This document shows positions 1 through 5,489 of a stretch of 5,489 nucleotides of DNA, piece by piece. The DNA lies in the NCBI GenBank assembly GCA_937914965.1, contig CALGIY010000332.1, positions 1-5,489 of the forward strand. Direction: 5' to 3'. The first letter of the stretch is position 1; each line of letters begins with the position of its first letter. This DNA is from an uncultured Thermoanaerobacteraceae bacterium (GTDB taxonomy: Bacteria > Bacillota > DSM-12270 > Thermacetogeniales > Thermacetogeniaceae). The translations under genes and the position numbers were made by a program. The notes under the pieces are model-generated. The model was not told the DNA's origin. It searched no databases and was given only the letters and a program-made list of their open reading frames with translations.

Positions 1-208
1 GCGCAATGCATCTCAAAAGTCTGCCATGAGAACTTCAATCAAAAAATTTGAAACTTCATTGGCTGCCGGAGATGCTGACAGTATTCAGGACAGCTTCAAG
101 TCGGCGATTCATCTCATTGACAAAGTTGCCGCTAAAGGCGTGATTCACCCAAATGCGAGAGATCGCAAAAAAGCGCAGTTAGCAAGAAAACTAAACCAAG
201 CCCGTTAA
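1..208 (+). CDS. rpsT: 30S ribosomal protein S20, 3' part (5' end outside window)
   Basis: S20 is a small helical primary-binding protein of the 30S subunit that contacts 16S rRNA. The reading frame is open from the left edge (first full codon at base 2) and shows 68 residues beginning RNASQKSAMRTSIKKFE, the conserved S20 core, and ending in a basic tail (ARDRKKAQLARKLNQAR). Full-length S20 is usually about 85-90 residues, so roughly 20 N-terminal residues lie outside the window. An ATG at base 26 is the internal Met of the SAMRTSIK motif, not the start: coding similarity continues upstream of it and no Shine-Dalgarno site precedes it. The gene is followed 12 bases later by a strong terminator and converges on holA, as in many Firmicutes. 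Confidence 0.95.
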   Translation, partial: RNASQKSAMRTSIKKFETSLAAGDADSIQDSFKSAIHLIDKVAAKGVIHPNARDRKKAQLARKLNQAR

Positions 209-220
209 AAAGAAAAGGAA

Positions 221-255
221 AACCCCTTACTACACAAAATGCAAGGGGTTTTTTT
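221..255 (+). terminator. Rho-independent terminator of rpsT, probably bidirectional
   Basis: A perfect 8-bp stem AACCCCTT (221-228) / AAGGGGTT (243-250) with a 14-base loop runs into a T tract ending at 255. It begins 12 bases after the rpsT stop codon. On the opposite strand the same stem is followed by TTCCTTTTCTTTTT, so it could also stop transcripts arriving from holA. I see no other terminator after holA, which supports a shared role. Confidence 0.9.
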
Positions 256-330
256 AATTTTGGTACCAGGTTTGCTTTATTGCTTTATTGGATGTCAATT
301 GGCCCTAGCGAACGAGTGAGAATACTCTAC

Positions 331-423
331 GGTGTCCCGAACTGGGTGGACAGGGTGTCCAGCGCCAGGCACCTGGGAATACCTAGGTGGACATAGGTGG
401 ACAGCAGAACCGTCCCGGTGTCC
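331..423. repeat. Cluster of short GGACA/TGTCC palindromic repeats between rpsT and holA
   Basis: This non-coding stretch holds three TGTCC arms (333-337, 356-360, 419-423) and three GGACA arms (348-352, 389-393, 399-403). TGGACA (347-352) and TGTCCA (356-361) form a perfect 6-bp hairpin with a 3-base loop. AGGTGGACAT / AGGTGGACAG is a tandem 10-bp repeat at 385-404, with a related copy at 344-353. The end of the cluster (399-423) is a GGACA/TGTCC pair enclosing AGAACCGTCCC (406-416), whose exact reverse complement recurs at 1986-1996. The pattern resembles REP-like intergenic repeats mobilised by Y1 (REP-associated) transposases. That identification is inferred from memory of similar motifs, and no transposase gene is present here. 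Confidence 0.6.
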
Positions 424-453
424 ATCCCTGGTAAATGATGGTAGATACGTATC

Positions 454-1425
454 TTAGGTGCAGGCTTCTCCCAGGAAAGAGGTGATCAATAACTCTGGTT
501 CTCCTTTTCCCTTTTTGATGGTAAGATCCAGCTCTAAAATAGAATCAAGAATCCGCTCGATCTCCAAGAGAGAAAAGGAGCGGGCCTGCTTCGTTAGTTT
601 TTTTGCCACAAAAGGATGGATACCCATTACAGATGCTAAATTCTGTGGAGAGATTCCCTCCCGCAGAAAACAAGATGCCTCCAGCATCTGTAGAAAATGC
701 CGGGACAGCATGGAAACCAGCATCACCGGGGGCTTTCCCTGGGCCATGAGTTCCCCGAAAACCTCAAGGGCAGCACTACCCCGCCGCTCGGCAACTGCAT
801 CAATCAGTTCAAAAAGATTTCGCCCTGCAGTCCGGCATCCCACATCCTGGAAGACTCCCACAGTAATATTCCGTGGTTTCTGACCCAGATAAAGAGACGC
901 CTTTTCTATTTCCTGGCTGAGCAGGGCCGGGTCGTCCCCACAGGAAAACCGTAGATACTCGGCAGCAGCAGTCGGTAGTTCTTTGCCCTTGGACCGGGCT
1001 TCATCCTGCATCCAATTGATCAGGTTCTTTCCCTTAAGGGGTGAGCACTCAACCACCCAACACTCATCTAGCGCTTTTAGATCCCGCTTCTTGAGTTTAT
1101 TTTCCATCATTAAAACTGCCACCAGGCAGGGATTTTTGATCTTTAAATAGGATTTGATTTCCGGGACAGCAGGATTATTGATTACAACCAAGCGTTCTGT
1201 TGCGCCCAGCGGTATTGTTTCTAAAGAGGTATAGATATCAACATCCTGTGCTTCTTGATCCCATTCCAGGTAGTCCACGGTACCGTAGTGTGCTGTCATG
1301 CACTCCCTCAAGTTCCTGACCAACTCTCGGGCCTGGAACTGGTCCTCTCCGTGAAGAATCAAGAACGGGGGGAATTTCCCCCGCGCTAGAGACTGCTTTG
1401 CCTGCTTGTAAGTCACTACAGCCAT
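454..1425 (-). CDS. holA: DNA polymerase III subunit delta
   Basis: The delta subunit is the clamp-loader 'wrench' that opens the beta sliding clamp during replication. It has an AAA+ fold but does not itself hydrolyse ATP. The product is 323 residues, a normal length. Recognisable parts are the N-terminal FLILHGEDQF (21-30), RLVVINNP (78-85), LKGKNLINWM (130-139), and a C-terminal collar domain with NLFELIDAVAERR (203-215), SMLSRHFLQML (238-248), MGIHPFVAKKL (267-277) and a DLTIKKG-type motif (300-306). The ATG at 1425 is preferred: AAGGTGG (1437-1431) lies 5 bases upstream. An in-frame GTG at 1434 would add three residues, but it sits only 3 bases from GGAGG and overlaps the Shine-Dalgarno region. 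It lies about 100 bases downstream of the small unknown gene on the same strand, so co-transcription is possible. It converges on rpsT. Confidence 0.95.
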   Translation of the reverse strand: MAVVTYKQAKQSLARGKFPPFLILHGEDQFQARELVRNLRECMTAHYGTVDYLEWDQEAQDVDIYTSLETIPLGATERLVVINNPAVPEIKSYLKIKNPCLVAVLMMENKLKKRDLKALDECWVVECSPLKGKNLINWMQDEARSKGKELPTAAAEYLRFSCGDDPALLSQEIEKASLYLGQKPRNITVGVFQDVGCRTAGRNLFELIDAVAERRGSAALEVFGELMAQGKPPVMLVSMLSRHFLQMLEASCFLREGISPQNLASVMGIHPFVAKKLTKQARSFSLLEIERILDSILELDLTIKKGKGEPELLITSFLGEACT

Positions 1426-1531
1426 CTTGCCCACCTTCCTCCAGTAAGTTTATTCTCGCCCGGAGATTAAATCCCTGCTTTTTCGAAGCTGCTCTTCCTT
1501 ACCCTGCGTCTTTCAAAATGCAGCTCGCAAA

Positions 1532-1858
1532 TTAATCCCCTCCCAGGAAAAAATCCAGCAGCTGCAAAAAATCACTGGACATTCCACCACCCATTTGCTC
1601 TGCTGTCTGTGAGATGAATTCTTTGAGTTCCTGGCGTCGCTCTGCACTCATGCCAGAAGACATCTCCTGAATCAACGAAAGCATCTCTCCCTGGTCGATT
1701 TCACTGGAAGCGGCTTTATCCAGCAGCTCCTCGGCCCCCCGGGTCATGCCCCTGGACACACCTGAATCCGCTAACTTTTTCTTGATTTGGTCCAAACCTT
1801 CAACAGCACCTGACTCCCCAAGTCGCTGCAAAAACTCGAATAAATCTCGTTCACTCAT
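1532..1858 (-). CDS. Small hypothetical helical protein (108 aa)
   Basis: I do not recognise this family. The 108-residue product is charged and predicted by eye to be mainly helical and soluble: there is no signal peptide and no membrane segment. The N-terminal half reads SERDLFEFLQRLGESGAVEG, followed by a Lys-rich stretch (IKKKLADSG). The middle has an acidic helix (GEMLSLIQEMSS) and an Arg/Lys/Glu-rich helix (AERRQELKEFISQ). The C-terminus is a Met/Gly patch (EQMGGGMSSD) and a hydrophobic tail, FLQLLDFFLGGD. Expression is credible because GGGAGGG (1871-1865) lies 6 bases upstream of the ATG at 1858. A GTG at 1861 directly before it is in frame but too close to that site. It precedes holA by about 100 bases and is divergent from pfkA. 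Nothing in the sequence supports a specific function. Confidence 0.75.
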   Translation of the reverse strand: MSERDLFEFLQRLGESGAVEGLDQIKKKLADSGVSRGMTRGAEELLDKAASSEIDQGEMLSLIQEMSSGMSAERRQELKEFISQTAEQMGGGMSSDFLQLLDFFLGGD

Positions 1859-1888
1859 CACTTACCCTCCCATGCTAATTTTCCAAAG

Positions 1889-1902
1889 ATATTCTAGAAT
1901 AT
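1889..1902. promoter_or_regulatory. 14-bp perfect palindrome upstream of the small hypothetical gene
   Basis: ATATTCTAGAATAT is its own reverse complement and lies 31-44 bases upstream of the ATG at 1858. On the - strand it contains TAGAAT (1896-1891), a 5/6 match to a -10 box, but I find no good -35 partner. It could be part of a promoter, a dimeric-repressor operator, or chance in an AT-rich stretch. Confidence 0.3.
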
Positions 1903-1931
1903 GCTTGTGAACCACAGAACTTGAACTGCAA

Positions 1932-1960
1932 TAGAAGGATTATTACTGAATTGGTAAAAT
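1932..1960 (+). promoter_or_regulatory. Candidate extended -10 promoter for pfkA
   Basis: TAAAAT (1955-1960) matches 5 of 6 positions of a sigma-A -10 box and is preceded by TGG, an extended -10 (TGn) motif, at 1952-1954. The hexamer 17 bases upstream (TAGAAG, 1932-1937) is a weak -35, matching 3 of 6. Transcription from here would give a leader of about 140 bases before the pfkA ATG, including the repeat patch and the hairpin at 2051-2074. The only better -35-like element, TTGAAC at 1921, is badly spaced for this -10. Confidence 0.35.
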
Positions 1961-1983
1961 ATTAAGAGTAGAGGATAGATCAC

Positions 1984-2050
1984 GGGGGACGGTTCTTCTG
2001 ATCTGTTGCCTTCTAAACGGAGACAGGGGGACAAAGGCGAATGGGACGGT
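1984..2050. repeat. Second short-repeat patch (GGGACGGT units) in the pfkA leader
   Basis: GGGACGGTTCT (1986-1996) is the exact reverse complement of AGAACCGTCCC at 406-416. GGGACGGT recurs as a direct repeat at 2043-2050, and GGGGGAC occurs at 1984-1990 and 2026-2032. The patch is non-coding and looks like a degenerate member of the repeat family found between rpsT and holA, in opposite orientation. Assignment to REP-like elements is inferred. Confidence 0.5.
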
Positions 2051-2074
2051 ACAGCACCAAAGAGTGCTGTTTTT
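2051..2074 (+). terminator. Terminator-like hairpin in the pfkA 5' leader (possible attenuator)
   Basis: A perfect 7-bp stem ACAGCAC (2051-2057) / GTGCTGT (2064-2070) with a 6-base loop is followed directly by TTTT (2071-2074), making a run of five T with the end of the stem. It ends 16 bases before the pfkA Shine-Dalgarno site. No gene on this strand lies between it and rpsT, which has its own terminator, so it is either a partial terminator inside the pfkA leader or a chance or repeat-derived hairpin. The stem is short with modest GC, so strong termination is doubtful. I found no clear alternative antiterminator pairing. Confidence 0.4.
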
Positions 2075-2105
2075 AGGGGGTCATCCCTGAAGGGAGGATA
2101 ATATC

Positions 2106-3185
2106 ATGCGTGTAGGAATTTTAACTGGGGGCGGTGACTGCCCGGGTTTGAATGCCGTGATCCGGGCGGCGGCAAAAACCTTATTTGCCAGCGGTGTTGA
2201 GGTCATGGGGTTTCGCGACGGCTACCGGGGGATCATAAATAAAAACTTGATGCCCATTGACAAAAGAGCGATCTCCGGACTGCTGCATCGGGGGGGAACA
2301 ATCCTGGGAACGAACAACCGCGACAACCCCTTCAACTTTCCGGTCAAAACACCGGAAGGGAAAACCGAGTACTGTGATGTCTCTGATCAACTGCTTGAAA
2401 ATATGCATGAACTTAAACTGGACAACCTGATCTCTATCGGAGGAGACGGTACTCTTTCTATCGCCAAGGAACTAGTGGAAAAAGGAGCGCGTATTGTTGG
2501 GGTACCCAAAACCATCGACAACGACCTAGCAGCAACTGACCAGACTTTCGGGTTTGACACAGCAGTGGCCACCGCAACCGAGGCATTGGACAAACTTCAC
2601 AGCACCGCGGAGTCACACCATCGAGTAATGGTTCTCGAAGTCATGGGACGATACGCCGGATGGATTGCCCTCTGGTCTGGAGTTGCTGGGGGGGCCGATG
2701 TAATCTTAATTCCTGAAATCCCCTGGTCCCTGGACAGCATCGTTGAGAAAATCGAGGACCGGCAAAAAGAAGGCAAGCTCTTCAGCGTTATCGTAGTGGC
2801 TGAGGGAACCCCGGGACCTGATGGGGAACGGGTGGTCAGGCAAACAATTAAGGGCAGCGGTGACCCTTTACGCCTCGGGGGTGTCGGGCAGGTAGTCGGC
2901 AGCCTTGTAGAACAGGCCACAGGAATTGAAACCAGGGTAACTGTTCTAGGGCATATCCAGAGGGGTGGCTCCCCTTCTCCACTGGACCGCATTCTCGCCA
3001 CACGCTTTGGTGTGGCTGCCGCGGAATTGGCCATGGCCGGCCGCAGCGGGCTGATGATCGCCCTAAAAGGGACAGAGATCACAGCTGTTCCACTGGAGGA
3101 TGCAACCAAAAAAATATCAAATGTCACCCCAGAGAACCAGCTCCTTCAAACCGCCCGGGCCACCGGGATCTGTTTTGGAGATTAA
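2106..3185 (+). CDS. pfkA: 6-phosphofructokinase (mixed ATP/PPi group)
   Basis: It phosphorylates fructose 6-phosphate to fructose 1,6-bisphosphate in glycolysis, in the cytoplasm. The 359-residue product has the whole family signature: phosphate-binding GGGDCPGLNA (8-17), IGGDGT (111-116), PKTIDND (134-140) with the catalytic Asp at 138, MGRYAGW (180-186), the sugar-binding Glu in PEIPW (203-207), and TVLGHIQRGG (279-288). Gly115 is at the position that is Gly in ATP enzymes and Asp in classic PPi enzymes, while Lys135 is the residue typical of PPi enzymes. This Gly/Lys pair marks the mixed-substrate group, so ATP is favoured but PPi cannot be excluded. It is longer than the roughly 320-residue E. 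coli-type enzyme. AGGGAGGA (2091-2098) lies 7 bases upstream of the ATG. It is transcribed alone: divergent from the small hypothetical gene and convergent with comEC, 49 bases away, with no clear terminator between. Confidence 0.95.
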   Translation: MRVGILTGGGDCPGLNAVIRAAAKTLFASGVEVMGFRDGYRGIINKNLMPIDKRAISGLLHRGGTILGTNNRDNPFNFPVKTPEGKTEYCDVSDQLLENMHELKLDNLISIGGDGTLSIAKELVEKGARIVGVPKTIDNDLAATDQTFGFDTAVATATEALDKLHSTAESHHRVMVLEVMGRYAGWIALWSGVAGGADVILIPEIPWSLDSIVEKIEDRQKEGKLFSVIVVAEGTPGPDGERVVRQTIKGSGDPLRLGGVGQVVGSLVEQATGIETRVTVLGHIQRGGSPSPLDRILATRFGVAAAELAMAGRSGLMIALKGTEITAVPLEDATKKISNVTPENQLLQTARATGICFGD

Positions 3186-3234
3186 TATTTAAGGTGGGGC
3201 AGAGAGTGCTTAAGTAAACTGTTAGGTGGGAGGT

Positions 3235-5489
3235 CTATTTAATCATCAGTTTGGCTCCATCAGTGATCAGTGTTATGTTTCCCTGCTCATCAGTGCGGAG
3301 TGTTCGTGCACCTTGTTCCTCCCAGGAGCGAATTACAGCAGGGTCCGGGTGACCAAACGTGTTACGTCCAACACTGATCACAACCACCTGGGGCCGGACC
3401 GAGGCGGCGAACTCTGGGTTAATGCTGTATTTGCTTCCGTGGTGGGGGGCCTTGAGAACGCTGGATCTGATCCCCTCAGGGCCCCCCCCATGATTTACCC
3501 AGGAAACCAGTTCAGACATCCCCTCCTGCTCCAGGTCCCCAGTCAGTAAGAATGAGATTCTACCATAGATCATATAGAGCACCACTGAATTATTGTTGGC
3601 ATCACTACGGGTTCCTGAAAAAAGTGTTTGAGGCGGCCCTAATACGGAGATTTTGACCGCAGGGTCAAGCATGATGGTATCCCCGGCATGCAGTTGAGAA
3701 ACGGGGACCTTTTTTTGTTCAAGCTGCTGCTGTACTTGAGCCACAAGTGGTGTTGAGTGCTCCAGGGGAGAGCTAGCAAACCTGCCCACTTTCACATTGT
3801 CTAAAACAGCCGGGATACCCCCCAGGTGATCCTCATGGGGGTGGGAGTTAACCAGCAGGTCCAGTCTCCTGATGCCCATCTGAGCCAGGGCTGGGACAAC
3901 CACCTGTCTTCCGGGGTCAAAGGAAGAACTACTGTAAGATGGACTGCCTCCGGCATCAATGAGCATGGTACGCCCGGCAGGGGTCCTGACTAAAATGGAA
4001 TCCCCTTGCCCGACATTAAGAAAGGTTACTTCAAGCTTTCCCGAACCATGGCCAGTGCCCGTGCAAATTAAAAGAAAACAGCAGACTAATGCAAGAAGAA
4101 TTGGTGCTGTAAAACGGGAGGCCGCGGACCTAAAGCTGAAGTGAGGGAACGTAACCGTAAACCCCTCCCGCAGGGTCCAGCCCAGCAAGACCAGCAGTAC
4201 AAACCAGATGCCCACCAACCATAAAGGAGGCGGGGGAACAAGGAGAGCCGCACCTGGAATACCTGCCAGCAGTCCCAGCAGCCCTTTAATAGGAAGGGAA
4301 AGTGCTCCAGCGCTAAGGAAAAAAGGGTTCATGATGCCGGGCACAATAAGTGCCAATACCATTCCCGCCAGCCCCAGGTATACTAACAACCCTGCTAATG
4401 GTACCACCAGAATATTAGCCACCATCCCCAATAATGCAGTCTGGTGAAAATAATATGCGGTAAAAGGGAGAACTGCCAATTGTGCCGCAACCGGTACAGT
4501 TACTGCTTCACGAAACCCAGAAGGAAGGGGAAGATATCGGCAAAGGGGAACTCCCAGGTAAATAATCCCCCAGGTAGCAGCGAAAGAAAACTGGAAACCG
4601 GGATCGAATAAGGCTGCTGGATTAAGGAGGAGGAGAACAAGAGCAGCAAGGGCGAGGGAATTCCCGGTATTCTGCCGCTGCTGCCAGAGATGTGCTCCTA
4701 GTCCCACAGTGGCCATTACCGCGGCCCTGGTTATAGGGGGAGTAAAATCGATGAGAGCAGCATATCCCCAGAGACCAGCAGTTACCAGGAAAAAGGTGGG
4801 GACACGCTTGAGGCCAAAGGAACTGGCTAGTGCCAGCAGCGCCACAAACACAAATCCAAGGTGGAGCCCGGAAACAGCGAAAAGGTGCATCACTCCGGTA
4901 CGCTGGTAAATATCGCGGTCCTCAAGTGTCATCCCCTCTTTGGAGCCCAACATGATCCCCTGGAGGAAGAGTGCGTCTTCCCGTGGAAGGCTGTTATTGA
5001 TTCCTGTCTCCATCCGCAGCCGCAGGGATGCCCAGAAACAGCGCAAGCCCTTTCCCGGTACCCTGATCTGTGGGGATCCCTGGGCCTTCAGCTGGGTAAG
5101 AATTCCCCGGCGCTCCAGGTAAGCCCGGTAATCGAACTCTCCGGGTGATAGAGCTGTCTCTGTCAGCTCTAAAAAACCCTCAACCCTGACGGCAGCACCT
5201 GGCAGAAGCTTTGAGCGCAGATGTCCAGCCTCAATCCCTGTGCCACCTGCTCCTGTTATGACCAGCTTATTATTACTACCGGTGGTACGATTATCAACAG
5301 AGGACGAAGTGCTGCCTGCTGTGCCTGTTTGTTGTGACGACGCACTCTCATCGACAGCCTCCTCTGCAGCTATAGAATAATAGACAACCTGAAGCTTCTC
5401 ATTTCCCTGCCATCGCTCCTTATCCAAGCTGACGACAGGTTCCTCCAGCACAAAGACAAGCCTGTTGGGGTAAACAGAAGGAAGATTGG
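3235..5489 (-). CDS. comEC: DNA internalization competence protein ComEC/Rec2, N-terminus outside window
   Basis: ComEC is the inner-membrane channel that carries single-stranded DNA into the cell during natural transformation. The frame stays open to the right edge (codons NLPSVYPNRLVF precede the GTG at 5451, which has no Shine-Dalgarno site), so 750 residues are visible and the start is missing. Numbering from the GTG at 5451: an OB-fold-like DUF4131 region spans about 1-130. The membrane Competence domain spans about 155-465 and carries the hallmark TGVMHLFAVSGLHLGF (185-200) and many hydrophobic segments. A C-terminal metallo-beta-lactamase domain starts at LEVTFLNVGQGDSILV (473-488), with metal ligands HPHEDH (537-542), LTGD (636-639), KAPHHGS (667-673) and GHPDP (700-704). 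All expected metal-binding motifs are intact, so a nuclease role is plausible. A Ser/Thr-rich linker interrupts the OB region (36-60). The first membrane segments and any comEA lie off the edge. Confidence 0.95.
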   Translation of the reverse strand, partial: NLPSVYPNRLVFVLEEPVVSLDKERWQGNEKLQVVYYSIAAEEAVDESASSQQTGTAGSTSSSVDNRTTGSNNKLVITGAGGTGIEAGHLRSKLLPGAAVRVEGFLELTETALSPGEFDYRAYLERRGILTQLKAQGSPQIRVPGKGLRCFWASLRLRMETGINNSLPREDALFLQGIMLGSKEGMTLEDRDIYQRTGVMHLFAVSGLHLGFVFVALLALASSFGLKRVPTFFLVTAGLWGYAALIDFTPPITRAAVMATVGLGAHLWQQRQNTGNSLALAALVLLLLNPAALFDPGFQFSFAATWGIIYLGVPLCRYLPLPSGFREAVTVPVAAQLAVLPFTAYYFHQTALLGMVANILVVPLAGLLVYLGLAGMVLALIVPGIMNPFFLSAGALSLPIKGLLGLLAGIPGAALLVPPPPLWLVGIWFVLLVLLGWTLREGFTVTFPHFSFRSAASRFTAPILLALVCCFLLICTGTGHGSGKLEVTFLNVGQGDSILVRTPAGRTMLIDAGGSPSYSSSSFDPGRQVVVPALAQMGIRRLDLLVNSHPHEDHLGGIPAVLDNVKVGRFASSPLEHSTPLVAQVQQQLEQKKVPVSQLHAGDTIMLDPAVKISVLGPPQTLFSGTRSDANNNSVVLYMIYGRISFLLTGDLEQEGMSELVSWVNHGGGPEGIRSSVLKAPHHGSKYSINPEFAASVRPQVVVISVGRNTFGHPDPAVIRSWEEQGARTLRTDEQGNITLITDGAKLMIK

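Noticed and set aside
26..208. ATG at base 26 as the start of a 60-residue protein
   Set aside because: It is the internal Met of the S20 motif SAMRTSIK. The frame continues upstream with conserved S20 residues and there is no ribosome binding site.
273..288. Tandem TGCTTTAT x2 as a CRISPR-like or phase-variable repeat
   Set aside because: Only two 8-base units in non-coding AT-rich DNA, with no array and no gene affected.
293..298. Perfect TTGACA -35 box on the minus strand (TGTCAA on +)
   Set aside because: No -10-like hexamer lies 16-18 bases downstream, and transcription from it would run straight into the rpsT terminator.
458..954. Plus-strand open frames at 458-883 and 697-954
   Set aside because: They lie antisense to holA, overlap each other, and their translations look like shadow frames with no recognisable domain.
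1487..1525. AGCTGC / GCAGCT inverted repeat between the small gene and holA as a terminator
   Set aside because: Only 6 bp with a 27-base spacing and no T run on the - strand, so it is not a credible terminator.
2181..3127. Minus-strand open frames inside pfkA
   Set aside because: Antisense shadows of a strongly conserved coding gene, rich in Ser/Pro/Arg as expected from reverse frames.
3226..5148. Plus-strand open frames across comEC
   Set aside because: All are antisense to a gene with intact ComEC motifs, and none has a credible product.
5449..5451. GTG at 5451 as the start of comEC
   Set aside because: No Shine-Dalgarno site precedes it, the frame stays open to the window edge, and a ComEC protein should have N-terminal membrane segments before the OB region.

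Overview
This is an ordinary chromosomal window from what looks like a Gram-positive bacterium of the class Clostridia. The reasons are the order comEC / holA / rpsT, which is typical of Firmicutes, strong GGAGG-type Shine-Dalgarno sites, roughly balanced base composition judged by eye, and a phosphofructokinase of the 'mixed' ATP/PPi group. I cannot name a genus from sequence alone.

Layout from left to right. The 3' end of rpsT (ribosomal protein S20, + strand) enters from the left edge and ends in a clear rho-independent terminator that also has U-rich context on the opposite strand. A non-coding stretch (257-453) follows, with a cluster of short GGACA/TGTCC palindromic arms. holA (DNA polymerase III delta subunit) and an unrecognised 108-residue helical protein lie on the - strand. 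A divergent intergenic region (1859-2105) carries a 14-bp palindrome, a possible pfkA promoter, a second patch of the same short repeats in opposite orientation, and a terminator-like hairpin just before pfkA. pfkA (+ strand) encodes a 359-residue 6-phosphofructokinase. It converges on comEC (- strand), the competence DNA-uptake channel with a C-terminal metallo-beta-lactamase domain, which runs off the right edge without its N-terminus.

Functionally these are housekeeping genes (translation, replication, glycolysis) plus a DNA-uptake gene. In Bacillus, comEC, holA and rpsT are close neighbours. Here a divergent pfkA and the small unknown gene sit between comEC and holA, so holA cannot simply be read from a comEC transcript. 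I see no phage genes, transposase gene, CRISPR array, tRNA or rRNA. I do not see a convincing new biological system. The items most worth a second look are the inverted pair of repeat clusters around holA and the small gene, the hairpin in the pfkA leader, the small gene itself, and the mixed donor-specificity residues of the phosphofructokinase.
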